This document shows, piece after piece, positions 43,333-51,216 of a stretch of 64,000 nt of DNA. This DNA is from Salicibibacter cibarius (GTDB lineage Bacteria; Bacillota; Bacilli; Bacillales; Marinococcaceae): assembly GCF_016495725.1 (NCBI RefSeq), contig NZ_CP054705.1, positions 1,488,001-1,552,000 on the forward strand. The letters are read 5' to 3'. The stretch's first letter is position 1. Each line of letters opens with the position of its first letter. Made by a program: the position numbers and the translations under genes. The notes beneath the pieces are model-generated. The model ran no database searches and was not told where the DNA came from. It worked only from the letters and a program-made list of their open reading frames with translations.

Positions 43333-43456
43333 CTTCCGGGCAGAAAGTGATTCGTTATCTCCTCACGCAGCGGAGTATTGACGGCTTTTGTTGTTTTTTG
43401 TAGAAAATTGCTTCGATATAACAATCCCCTGCTTATTTGCAGGGGAATCAGGGTAT

Positions 43457-44458
43457 TTAATCGAGAACTGTCACTTCCACGTTTTGTCGCCCGAAGCTTG
43501 TAGCTTCTTCTTTGGTAGGAACATGAAGGTCAATTTTTTCCCCGTTGATAGCACCGCCGGTATCTGCCGCAATGGCTTCGCCATATCCTTCTACATGGAC
43601 GGTGGAGCCGAGAGGAATAACATTAGGGTCAACGGCTACGACATTTGCGTTACGATCGTTACGAAGATCTTTGCCGGTTGCTGTGATTCCGGAGCAACCG
43701 TTACATTCTGCGGTGTAGGCTGTTGCTTCCATTTGATACGTCGTACCTTCAGGGCTTTCGGAAGAAGATTCGTTGTCAGCGTCAGCCGATGTTGGTTCTT
43801 CCGTTTCTTCCGTTTGTTCCGTTTGTTCAGTGCTAGTTTCTTCGTTTTCCGCTTCCGTCGTTTCCTCTATTGCTTCTTCTTCCGCTGCTTCTTCGCTACT
43901 TTCTTCCTGCGCTTCTTCTGCTTCAGGTTCTTCCTCTATAGCGTCTGTTTCATAATAAAGAGCTCCGAATGTTTTAGGGCCTGCAAGACCGTCTGCTGAA
44001 ATGTCGGCAGCTTCTTGAAAGTTTTTAACGGCTTCGTTTGTTTCAGCATCAAAATCACCGTCTATATCGCCGTTATAATGACCGGCTTCTTCCAATGTTT
44101 CTTGGAGATCCTCCACAAGCGCACTTTCATCGCCTTCTTCAAGTGTTTTCAATGCACCGAGGGTTTGCGGGCCGGCAAGGCCATCGGCAAGCAAGCCGTT
44201 TTCTTCTTGGAAAGATTTAACTGCCTCGGTAGTTGCATTATTGTAAACACCGTCTGCTGAAGCTTTTTCTAATTGTTCTTCCTCTATAAGTAAATCTTGA
44301 AGCGTTTCGACGTGGGTATCCTCTATTCCTTCCGTTAACAATTCGTCTCCAAAATCACTGGCATCGGTGGCAATTGGTAAAGCCAGGAAAACAAATCCGG
44401 CAACCAGCGTAGACAAACCGAAATTTTTTACCCATTTAGGGGTTTGCATTTTCCGCAT
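43457..44458 (-). CDS. Secreted cell-wall protein: two PG-binding domains plus 3D domain
   Basis: After a signal peptide (NFGLSTLVAGFVFLALPIAT) come two peptidoglycan-binding_1 repeats (VETLQDLLIEEEQLEKASAD...FQEENGLLADGLAGPQT; LVEDLQETLEEAGHYNGDID...), an extremely Glu/Thr/Ser-rich linker of about 70 residues, and a C-terminal 3D domain (MEATAYTAECNGCSGITATG, VVAVDPNVIPLGSTVHVEGY, AIAADTGGAINGEKIDLHVP) with its three conserved Asp. 3D domains are lytic-transglycosylase-like, as in YocH/YuiC. AGAGGAGGAG before ATG 44458 sets the start, 17 codons inside the open frame. A GTGGTTG/CAACCAC hairpin lies in its leader at 44491-44514. Confidence 0.9.
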   Translation of the reverse strand: MRKMQTPKWVKNFGLSTLVAGFVFLALPIATDASDFGDELLTEGIEDTHVETLQDLLIEEEQLEKASADGVYNNATTEAVKSFQEENGLLADGLAGPQTLGALKTLEEGDESALVEDLQETLEEAGHYNGDIDGDFDAETNEAVKNFQEAADISADGLAGPKTFGALYYETDAIEEEPEAEEAQEESSEEAAEEEAIEETTEAENEETSTEQTEQTEETEEPTSADADNESSSESPEGTTYQMEATAYTAECNGCSGITATGKDLRNDRNANVVAVDPNVIPLGSTVHVEGYGEAIAADTGGAINGEKIDLHVPTKEEATSFGRQNVEVTVLD

Positions 44459-44660
44459 GTAGCAAACTCCTCCTCTTGGTAGAAATTCTGGTGGTTGTGT
44501 TTTGGCCAACCACTAGCATCCTAGCAAGCTTTAAAAGAGGAGACAAGGGAATTACAAGGGATTTAAACGAACTGCAAACCGCTTGTAATAGGGGGTGTTT
44601 CTGCTCCAAGCTCTGTAATAAACACACATTTTACGGATATTTGCTGAAGAATCCCGAACG

Positions 44661-45782
44661 TCATTTTTCTTTAAATCCGTTGTAAATAAAATCTTCAATG
44701 TCCGCGACTACCCCTATATCATTTAGAATGGTAATGACGACAAGCAACGCGGGACCGATAAACAAGCCGATGAGGCCGAAAAGTTGTAAACCGATGAACA
44801 GGGAAAACAACACACTGAGAGCATTTAAATTCATGCTGACGGACAGCACTTTCGGCTCTATGCTTTGTCGGACGATGACAACGACAATGTAAAGAATCGA
44901 CAAAGCGATGCCCATAAAAATTTCTCCCGTAATAAAACTGTAAACTGCCCACGGAATCAAAATTGTTCCGGTCCCCAAGTAAGGAAGGATTTCGGCAACT
45001 CCGATAATAATGGCAAGCGTTAACGGGTTTTCCGTCCCTAATGCTACTAAGCCGATCAAAACAATAATGGACGTAATAAACATTAAAATTAGTTGCGCCC
45101 GCACAAACCCAAACACTCGCACGCGCATTTGTTGCATGAACAGCACGAACTTTGCTTGTACGAATGCCGGAATTCTGCGTTGCATTCCCAGTTTAATTGC
45201 GCCGGCATCCTTGCCCATGAAATAGATAGCCAGCAGGACAAAAAGGATGACAAGCAAAAAAGTAGGAATCGCTGTGAAAACATTGCCCAAGCCATCGACA
45301 ATCGCTTGACCGACATTGCCCAATATGTTGCCGAGTTGATTGCCGAGTTGGGCAATTCCTTGTTGCATCGTTTCTTGTTGCGTCGCGTCTAAATTATCAA
45401 AAAAACCGCTCATTTCTGTCCATACAGGTAAAATGGTTTCGTTAAATATTCGCTGTAACTGCTCGGCACCTTGCTCAATCCACGTCGGCAACTGCTCGGA
45501 GAATTGGCGAAAACTGTAAATAAGAAGAAACGTAATCCCGGTGATGATGCCCCCCAATAAGGATATGCCGACGAGCAAAGATACGAAGGATGCCAGACTG
45601 GAGGGGAAATTTAGTTTTATTTTTAAAAATTTAAGCAGTGGCGAGAGCATCCAAGCGATGATCGCGGCAATAATGAACGGGTACGTAAGTGTAAATAAAT
45701 AGGCTGCGAGCAAAAAGAGTAGAATGATACTGCCGATCATGATGACCGCTCGCCCTATGGTCCAGGCCTGTTTTTTTGTCAT
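44661..45782 (-). CDS. ytvI: Sporulation membrane protein YtvI (AI-2E transporter family)
   Basis: The 373-residue protein has about eight membrane helices with a central amphipathic domain and the family motif AIIIGVAEILPYLGTGTILI near residue 255. Sequence and length fit YtvI of B. subtilis, a sporulation-linked member of the AI-2E/PerM family. Family members move small molecules or ions; autoinducer export is not implied by the fold alone. It has no partner genes on its strand nearby. Confidence 0.85.
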   Translation of the reverse strand: MTKKQAWTIGRAVIMIGSIILLFLLAAYLFTLTYPFIIAAIIAWMLSPLLKFLKIKLNFPSSLASFVSLLVGISLLGGIITGITFLLIYSFRQFSEQLPTWIEQGAEQLQRIFNETILPVWTEMSGFFDNLDATQQETMQQGIAQLGNQLGNILGNVGQAIVDGLGNVFTAIPTFLLVILFVLLAIYFMGKDAGAIKLGMQRRIPAFVQAKFVLFMQQMRVRVFGFVRAQLILMFITSIIVLIGLVALGTENPLTLAIIIGVAEILPYLGTGTILIPWAVYSFITGEIFMGIALSILYIVVVIVRQSIEPKVLSVSMNLNALSVLFSLFIGLQLFGLIGLFIGPALLVVITILNDIGVVADIEDFIYNGFKEK

Positions 45783-45851
45783 TCCAGTTCGCCCTTTCCG
45801 AAACGAGGTAGGAACAAATACATCTTATTGCAATTTTGTATGTATGAAAAC

Positions 45852-45886
45852 CCCCCGGCAGGGAGAGATGAGAGGCTCCCTGCCGA
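45852..45886 (-). terminator. Terminator of the ureohydrolase gene
   Basis: CGGCAGGGAG pairs perfectly with CTCCCTGCCG (45856-45884), and on the minus strand is followed by GGGGGGTTTTC. Confidence 0.75.
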
Positions 45887-45895
45887 GCGGTATTG

Positions 45896-46840
45896 TTATG
45901 ATTGTCCGAGTGCATGGCCGGCAAGGACATAAAGGACAACCGTCGAAGCCAAGTGGGAAGAAAAATCAGTAGCATCTTGTTGCGGATACACTTCCACAAA
46001 ATCCATCCCGCATAGCCCTAATTTCCCAAATTCATGGATCATCGTCAATAGTTCATAGGAGCTTAAACCGTTGGCATCCACCGGACCTCCCGGGTTAAAC
46101 GCGTGATCGAGCACATCGCTGCATATCGATAAATAAACGGCGTCCGTTCCTTCGCTTGCCTGTTTATAAATATCATTCGCGAGGGCACGCAATTCGCCGC
46201 CTGCACGGATATCATTAATCGTGAGCGTTTTAGCGCCGGCATCGCGTGCGTAGCGGCCACTCTCAGGCTTGTTGCGCGGACCGTGGATACCAACGTGCAA
46301 AAGGCTTTCATTGCGTACGCCATCTAATTCATACAGGCGGGCAAATGGCGTGTTACGGGCATATTTGTCGCCGTTAAAATGCGGCATGTTGTCGTAGTGG
46401 GCATCCATGTGGATGATCCCTATTTTTTTATCCGGATTTGTATCACTCCATGCTTGAATAATCGGGTACGTGATACTGTGATCGCCGCCGAGGGCGACCG
46501 GAAATTTTTTGCTTTCCCATATCTCTCGGGAAAAAGCGGTGATCCGTTGCATCGTTTTGTCGATTTCGGCCGGCACGACATCCACATCGCCCATATCAGC
46601 CAATTGTAAATGCTCAAAAACATTGATATGATCAAGCTCGGGAAGGTAGCCGCTGTAACGGGCGGAGGCAAGCCGCATCGATTTTGGGCCAAGTTCGACC
46701 CCTGTATAATCCCCCCATGTGACCCCTCCTTCCCAAGGGACACCGTAAACAAGGACGTCGGCACCGCGGTTATTTTTATCAACAGCCCAAGTAGCGTCTA
46801 AAAAGCAAGGCGTATTTCCGTATACATAGTCTCTCATCAT
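45896..46840 (-). CDS. Ureohydrolase (agmatinase/arginase family) with altered metal site
   Basis: The 314-residue enzyme has the ureohydrolase motifs FPVALGGDHSITYPIIQAWS (His ligand), IIHMDAHYDNMPHF (DAHxD ligands) and the C-terminal GLCGMDFVEVYPQ with Glu. The fourth motif, normally S-x-D-x-D-x-x-D-P, reads LSICSDVLDHAFNPGG, so the first metal-binding Asp is a Cys. Members of this family split agmatine, arginine, guanidino acids or formiminoglutamate into an amine and urea or formamide. The substitution suggests a specialised subfamily rather than classical agmatinase. AGGAGG precedes the doubled ATG. It is 24 bp downstream of a lipoate ligase gene read in the same direction. Confidence 0.85.
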   Translation of the reverse strand: MMRDYVYGNTPCFLDATWAVDKNNRGADVLVYGVPWEGGVTWGDYTGVELGPKSMRLASARYSGYLPELDHINVFEHLQLADMGDVDVVPAEIDKTMQRITAFSREIWESKKFPVALGGDHSITYPIIQAWSDTNPDKKIGIIHMDAHYDNMPHFNGDKYARNTPFARLYELDGVRNESLLHVGIHGPRNKPESGRYARDAGAKTLTINDIRAGGELRALANDIYKQASEGTDAVYLSICSDVLDHAFNPGGPVDANGLSSYELLTMIHEFGKLGLCGMDFVEVYPQQDATDFSSHLASTVVLYVLAGHALGQS

Positions 46841-46864
46841 ACAACCTCCTGTTGTCGTCGGTGA

Positions 46865-47854
46865 TTAATACAATAAATCAAGAATGTCTTCTTTTACAAT
46901 TGGTCCAAAGTATGTTTGCGTGTCAATACCCTTAAGCGTAGCGGCGATGGCCTTTGGTTCATATTTCGTTCCGTTCAAGCGCGCTTCAATGTCTTTGACA
47001 TCGCCTGTCCCAAAGAAATCGCCATAAATGGACGTATCGCCGATAATGCCTTTTTGTACTTTGAAACGAAAATCCACTAAACCGGCAGCAAATTTTTTCG
47101 ATTTTTTCACGTCATATTTGGGGGACTTTCCGTAGTTCCAATTCCAGTTTCGATATCGGCTTTCCGAGATTTCCATAATATGCTTCCAGTCTTCGTCGGT
47201 CAATGTGTAACGCTCAAAGGCGCTGTCTCCTTCAAAGAGATGATGCAAGAGCGTTTTTTTAAACGTATCCATCGCAATTTTGTTTTCGAGGAAATCGTTG
47301 ATGTTTGCTACTCGGCTACGAATGGATTTAATCCCTTTTGAGCGAATTTTTTCATCACTGACATTTAACGCTGAGACAACGTTTTCCAGTTCTGAATCCA
47401 GCATCAACGTTCCGTGGCTAAACATGCGCCCTCGAGAAGCAAATTGCGCATTGCCCGAAATTTTATATCCGTTCGCCTGTAGATCGTTTCTTCCGCTAAG
47501 TTCAGCCGGGATGCCCATTTGTTGCAGAGCGGTGACGACAGGCTCTGTGAAGGTTCGAAAGTCATTGAAGCTGTTCCCGTCATCTTCGCTGATGAAACTG
47601 AAATTTAAGTTGCCCAGATCATGATAGACAGCGCCGCCACCCGATAGACGCCGAACAACGTGCAGATTGTTTTCCTCTACGTAGTCTGTATTGATTTCCT
47701 CGATTGTATTTTGATTTTTGCCGATGATAATCGAAGGTTCATTCACATAAAACAGCAAATACATATCGGCTTCCTGGAAATTCGTGAGAATATACTCCTC
47801 GATGGCAAGATTTATACTTGGATCTGTGATATTATCATTATCAACAAAGATCAT
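46865..47854 (-). CDS. lplJ: Lipoate-protein ligase
   Basis: The 329-residue enzyme matches LplJ/LplA: NLAIEEYILTNF, IIIGKNQNTIEEINTDYVEE, the lipoate-binding RRLSGGGAVYHDLGNLNFSF, and the lysine loop NGYKISGNAQFASRGRMFSH. It activates free lipoate with ATP and attaches it to E2 and GcvH proteins. GGAGGG before ATG 47854 sets the start; the frame remains open far upstream but is not coding. Followed by the ureohydrolase gene. Confidence 0.93.
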   Translation of the reverse strand: MIFVDNDNITDPSINLAIEEYILTNFQEADMYLLFYVNEPSIIIGKNQNTIEEINTDYVEENNLHVVRRLSGGGAVYHDLGNLNFSFISEDDGNSFNDFRTFTEPVVTALQQMGIPAELSGRNDLQANGYKISGNAQFASRGRMFSHGTLMLDSELENVVSALNVSDEKIRSKGIKSIRSRVANINDFLENKIAMDTFKKTLLHHLFEGDSAFERYTLTDEDWKHIMEISESRYRNWNWNYGKSPKYDVKKSKKFAAGLVDFRFKVQKGIIGDTSIYGDFFGTGDVKDIEARLNGTKYEPKAIAATLKGIDTQTYFGPIVKEDILDLLY

Positions 47855-47987
47855 TCGCTTTCCCTCCATGAAAAAAAGTGCCATCTCCCATTGTATAAAA
47901 TCAGTAACAAGATTGCACGTTAACGGTTTGAAAAGCGAATTTCTGTGATATACTTGATATACTAAAAAACCCGAAAGGAGGAGCGTC

Positions 47988-48221
47988 ATGAAAGAAATTA
48001 TCACCTTGATTCAAAGCCGTAAATTAGAATGCACGATTGCATTTATCATTATTCTTATGGCAATAGGCGCAGGAATATTTGCGAACGAAATGCTTGAAGT
48101 AGGACGAAATTGGGTGGTTCGGTTTTATTTGGCATTCACGTTTGTGTCATTATTGCTTTTCTCCATTTATATAGGGTTGGATCGAATTTTTTCCTCAAAA
48201 AAACAGAGCGAAGAAACGTGA
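47988..48221 (+). CDS. Small two-helix membrane protein, unknown
   Basis: The 77-residue product has two hydrophobic segments (about 17-34 and 47-65) and a polar tail FSSKKQSEET. AAAGGAGGAG seven bases before ATG 47988 is an excellent ribosome site. A strong hairpin terminator follows at 48226-48257. No family is recognised. Confidence 0.72.
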   Translation: MKEIITLIQSRKLECTIAFIIILMAIGAGIFANEMLEVGRNWVVRFYLAFTFVSLLLFSIYIGLDRIFSSKKQSEET

Positions 48222-48225
48222 TCTA

Positions 48226-48257
48226 AGAAGCTGCGAGAAATGCTCGGGCTTCTTTTT
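48226..48257 (+). terminator. Terminator
   Basis: AGAAGCTGCGAG pairs with CTCGGGCTTCT and is followed by TTTTTT. Confidence 0.8.
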
Positions 48258-48298
48258 TGCGAGGAGCTTCAAGGAAGGAACATTCATCGTTTTTATTC

Positions 48299-48609
48299 GA
48301 TTTCGGTCCCCATGAACGCCCCATGGTGCCCGAAACAGGTCAGATCTTCTAGTTTCGGGTTCCATGACCGTCCTATGGCGACTGAAACAGATCAGATTAT
48401 TCGATTTCGGTTTCCATGAACGCCCCATGGTGCCCGAAACGGATCAGATCTACCATTTTCGGGCTTCATGAACGCTCCATGGCGACCGAAACAGGTCAGA
48501 TCTTCTAGTTTCGGGTTCCATGACCGTCCTATGGCGACCGAAACAGGTCAGATTAATCGATTTCGGGTCCCATGACACTCCGAGACGCCCCATGGGGCGT
48601 TCGAAACGG
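48299..48609. repeat. 52-bp tandem repeat array, six units
   Basis: The word TTTCGG recurs at 48301, 48353, 48405, 48457, 48509 and 48561, exactly 52 bp apart. A typical unit has GTTTCGGGTTCCATGACCGT then CCTATGGCGACCGAAAC, so GTTTCGG pairs with CCGAAAC, and ends with a CAGATCTTCTA-type linker. The two unit variants (CATGAACGCCCCATGGTGCC and CATGACCGTCCTATGGCGAC types) tend to alternate. No conserved frame. Confidence 0.9.
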
Positions 48610-48741
48610 CTAACGTTATGGAAAAGAATCATGAAAAAGTATGTGAAAATGATCGACCTCGAATAAGACGCAAAAATGAGTGGAAGAATCTTAACCAAGC
48701 AAATCAATTGCTGGAATCATGTATCCAAGGAGGAAGTTATA

Positions 48742-48954
48742 ATGAACAAGAAATTATTGTATGGCATATTATCCGGAATCTTTACCGTTGGAATGTTGGC
48801 GGCTTGTAATGGCGGAGACCAACCGGATGATGGCGGAGATCAACCGGATGACGACGGTGGAGAAATGGACGATGGCGGACCGGACAATGGCAACGGGGAC
48901 ATGGATGATGATATGGATATGGATATGGAAGACGACATGGAAGAAGGCGCCTAA
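48742..48954 (+). CDS. Small acidic lipoprotein, copy 1
   Basis: The 70-residue precursor starts KKLLYGILSGIFTVGMLAAC and has a lipobox Cys at position 22. Everything after it is Asp, Gly, Glu, Met and Pro in short repeats, such as GDQPDDGG. CAAGGAGGAAG precedes ATG 48742. With copy 2 at 49158 it forms a tandem pair. Very acidic surface lipoproteins fit high-salt life; a role in cation binding is a guess. Confidence 0.8.
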   Translation: MNKKLLYGILSGIFTVGMLAACNGGDQPDDGGDQPDDDGGEMDDGGPDNGNGDMDDDMDMDMEDDMEEGA

Positions 48955-48980
48955 CCGAGCCGCCTGAGCCAGAGGTCGAT

Positions 48981-49016
48981 AAAGAGGGTCTTTATGTACA
49001 TAAGGGCCCTTTTTGT
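48981..49016 (+). terminator. Terminator of small lipoprotein 1
   Basis: AGGGTCTTTATGTACATAAGGGCCCT forms a hairpin followed by TTTTTG. Confidence 0.75.
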
Positions 49017-49157
49017 AATTTCATACTATCGCATGAATGTGTGATAATTTGTAAAAAACATATTTCTCGTTTTAATTGCTTATCCACGTGGAATATCCTT
49101 GACTAGTAGCCAGATAATGTAGAGAAACTGGCGATTAAACATAAGGAGGATCAACAA

Positions 49158-49304
49158 ATGAGTAAGAAATTGTTGTATGGAGCACTATCCAGTATTTTTG
49201 CTGTTGGAATGTTAGCAGCATGCAACGGTGATATGGATGACGGCGACGACGGTATGGACGATGGAATGGATGACGGCGGCGAAGAAATGGATGAAGAGAT
49301 GTAA
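49158..49304 (+). CDS. Small acidic lipoprotein, copy 2
   Basis: A 48-residue paralogue of the gene at 48742: SKKLLYGALSSIFAVGMLAA then the lipobox Cys at position 22, followed by 26 residues that are nearly all Asp, Gly, Glu and Met. ATAAGGAGGATC lies before ATG 49158. The near-identical signal peptides and different-length acidic tails indicate a recent duplication with tail repeat change. Confidence 0.78.
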   Translation: MSKKLLYGALSSIFAVGMLAACNGDMDDGDDGMDDGMDDGGEEMDEEM

Positions 49305-49317
49305 TCCAGTCGCGAAC

Positions 49318-49347
49318 GGGAGCCTGTGATTTATGCACGGGCTCTTT
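49318..49347 (+). terminator. Terminator of small lipoprotein 2
   Basis: GAGCCTGTG pairs with CACGGGCTC, followed by TTTTTTT. Confidence 0.8.
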
Positions 49348-49394
49348 TTTTGTTACAATGACAATTGAGAAGGAAAATCAGCAGGGGGTGCATG

Positions 49395-49994
49395 ATGGCA
49401 AAAAAGAAATATTATGTCGTTTGGAAAGGTCGGAACCCCGGCATTTATCAGTCATGGCCCGAATGTCAGGAGCAAGTGAGCGGCTATAAAGGTGCCCGCT
49501 TTAAATCTTTTTCAAGCAAGGAAGAAGCAGAACGTGCGTATCATTCAGGAACGAAAACCCCGAGTGAACATTCGAAAAAACAGGAAACGTACATAAAAGA
49601 GAGCATTTCCGTAGATGTCGGCACGCGTGGGAATCCGGGCCCGGTGGAGTACCGGGGAGTGTATACAAAAGACGGAAGTATTTTGTTTGAACGAAAACCT
49701 TTTTCAAAAGGCACCAATAACATGGGAGAATTTCTCGCGATCGTCCATGCATTGGATTGGCAAGCAAAACAGGAAATGGAACGCCCGATTTATTCCGATT
49801 CACAGACGGCAATCACATGGGTAGAAAATAAGAAAGCAAAACCGACGCTCCCTAGGGATAAAACGACTAAGGAAATCTGGGATGCTATCGATTGGGCAGA
49901 AAAATGGTTGCAAACGCATAAGATTTCCGTACCAATAAAAAAATGGGACACGCAAGCATGGGGAGAGATCAAAGCAGATTACGAAAGAAAATAA
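49395..49994 (+). CDS. rnhA: Ribonuclease H1 with N-terminal viroplasmin-type domain
   Basis: The first 50 residues (KKKYYVVWKGRNPGIYQSWP, ECQEQVSGYKGARFKSFSSK) form the hybrid-binding caulimovirus-viroplasmin domain. The RNase H fold follows, with catalytic acids in SISVDVGTRGNPG, NNMGEFLAIVHAL and IYSDSQTAITW, and an Asp in IKKWDTQAWGEIKADY. It cuts RNA in RNA-DNA hybrids. GGGGGTG precedes the paired ATGs at 49392/49395. Stands alone. Confidence 0.9.
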   Translation: MAKKKYYVVWKGRNPGIYQSWPECQEQVSGYKGARFKSFSSKEEAERAYHSGTKTPSEHSKKQETYIKESISVDVGTRGNPGPVEYRGVYTKDGSILFERKPFSKGTNNMGEFLAIVHALDWQAKQEMERPIYSDSQTAITWVENKKAKPTLPRDKTTKEIWDAIDWAEKWLQTHKISVPIKKWDTQAWGEIKADYERK

Positions 49995-50098
49995 AGGATG
50001 GGCATTTTGGCGCTGATCAATGTTTATTCATTAAAAAGACGTGGTATAGTAAATGATGTGATGTAAACCTAAACCGAATGTCACTAATTAATATGCTG

Positions 50099-50126
50099 TT
50101 CCGCCTTACCATGAGGCGGATTTTTT
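50099..50126 (+). terminator. Stem-loop terminator before copy C of the hairpin repeat
   Basis: TCCGCCT pairs with AGGCGGA, followed by TTTTTTC; it lies about 100 bp after the RNase H gene. Confidence 0.7.
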
Positions 50127-50191
50127 CACACTATCGGAATGTATAAATTGTTCGGGTGATAGTCCTTGGCGATAAGTCAAGTTTTTCTAAC
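50127..50191 (+). repeat. Hairpin repeat family, copy C
   Basis: CACACTATCGGAATGTATAA directly follows the terminator and the copy ends TAAGTCAAGTTTTTCTAA, 26 bp before msrA. Compared with copy B2 it has lost an internal stretch of about 27 bp, so its stem is shorter. Confidence 0.7.
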
Positions 50192-50216
50192 ATAAAAAGA
50201 CAGGAGATGATATTGT

Positions 50217-50753
50217 ATGGATGAGCCACAAAAGTTGGCGACCTTTGCAGGAGGATGTTTCTGGTGCATGGTCGGGCCTTTTCAGGCAGAAGATGGTGTG
50301 CTACAGGTGAAGTCGGGATACACGGGTGGCCGTACCGAAAATCCCACTTATGAGGAGGTCTGTTCGAATCAAACCGGCCATGTCGAGGCTATTCAATTAA
50401 CGTACCAGCCGGAGAAGATAAGCTATCAACGACTGTTGAAGATCTTTTGGCAAAACATTGATCCAACCGATGCAGGCGGGCAATTTAATGATCGCGGAGA
50501 ATCATATGAAACAGCGATTTTTTATCATGATGAGGAGCAGAAACAATTAGCGGAGGAATCACGCCGAGAGCTCGATGAAACCGGTCCTTTTAGCACCCCG
50601 GTCGTTACTCCGATCCGGCAGGCCGCCCCTTTTTATGATGCAGAAGAATACCATCAGGATTACCATTTAAAAAACCCGTTTCACTACCAGCTCTATAAGA
50701 AAGGTTCCGGAAGGGAATCGTTTATCAAAACGTATGGAGGGAAGATTAAATGA
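50217..50753 (+). CDS. msrA: Peptide methionine sulfoxide reductase MsrA
   Basis: The 178-residue enzyme has the catalytic motif [17 protein letters not shown] (GCFWC) near residue 14 and the conserved [13 protein letters not shown] near the end. It reduces the S-form of methionine sulfoxide in proteins. It overlaps msrB by four bases, forming a two-gene repair operon for both stereoisomers. ACAGGAGATG precedes ATG 50217. Confidence 0.96.
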   Translation: MDEPQKLATFAGGCFWCMVGPFQAEDGVLQVKSGYTGGRTENPTYEEVCSNQTGHVEAIQLTYQPEKISYQRLLKIFWQNIDPTDAGGQFNDRGESYETAIFYHDEEQKQLAEESRRELDETGPFSTPVVTPIRQAAPFYDAEEYHQDYHLKNPFHYQLYKKGSGRESFIKTYGGKIK

Positions 50754-51178
50754 GCGATAAAAAAGATTTAAAAGAACGATTGACGCCTCTGCAATATGAA
50801 GTGACGCAAAATGACGCAACGGAACGCCCGTTTGAAAATGAATATTGGAATCACTTTGAGGAAGGTTTGTATGTGGATATTGTTTCCGGTGAGCCTTTGT
50901 TTACGTCCAAAGAAAAGTTTGAATCGAGCTGTGGCTGGCCGAGTTTCACGAATCCAATGGATGATAAAGATGTCGAAGAGAAATTGGATACAACCATGGG
51001 GATGCGAAGGACGGAGGTGCGCAGCAAAGGTGGCGACTCCCATTTGGGTCATGTGTTCCCTGACGGCCCCGGTGAAAATGGCCTTCGCTATTGCATTAAT
51101 TCGGCAGCGTTAAAGTTTATTCCGGTGCATGATTTGGAAAAAGAAGGCTACGAGGAATACAAAAAGCACTTTGAGTAA
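50750..51178 (+). CDS. msrB: Peptide methionine sulfoxide reductase MsrB
   Basis: The 142-residue enzyme shows [30 protein letters not shown] and the catalytic-Cys segment [14 protein letters not shown]. It reduces the R-form of methionine sulfoxide. The zinc-binding CxxC pairs of some MsrB proteins are absent, as in other Bacillus-type enzymes. Start codon overlaps the msrA stop. Confidence 0.95.
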   Translation: MSDKKDLKERLTPLQYEVTQNDATERPFENEYWNHFEEGLYVDIVSGEPLFTSKEKFESSCGWPSFTNPMDDKDVEEKLDTTMGMRRTEVRSKGGDSHLGHVFPDGPGENGLRYCINSAALKFIPVHDLEKEGYEEYKKHFE

Positions 51179-51216
51179 ATGTAGAAACAATCGATCGCCA
51201 CGAGGAGGTGGAGTGT

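Noticed and set aside
43388-43999. 203-codon plus-strand frame over the 3D-domain gene
   Set aside because: It is antisense to a well-supported cell-wall gene, has no ribosome site, and its odd Phe/Cys/Arg composition is a mirror of the acidic linker.
44459-44660. c-di-AMP (ydaO) riboswitch before the 3D-domain gene
   Set aside because: Such riboswitches often precede cell-wall hydrolase genes, but I could not find the conserved core here, only a short GTGGTTG hairpin.
44661-45782. Autoinducer-2 exporter as function of the AI-2E family gene
   Set aside because: The sequence fits the sporulation protein YtvI; the family name does not establish AI-2 transport and no lux genes are nearby.
48299-48609. 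CRISPR-like regular repeats at 48.3 and 54.7 kb
   Set aside because: The linkers between palindromes are themselves conserved and only about 15 bp, and no cas genes are near, so these are tandem repeats rather than repeat-spacer arrays.
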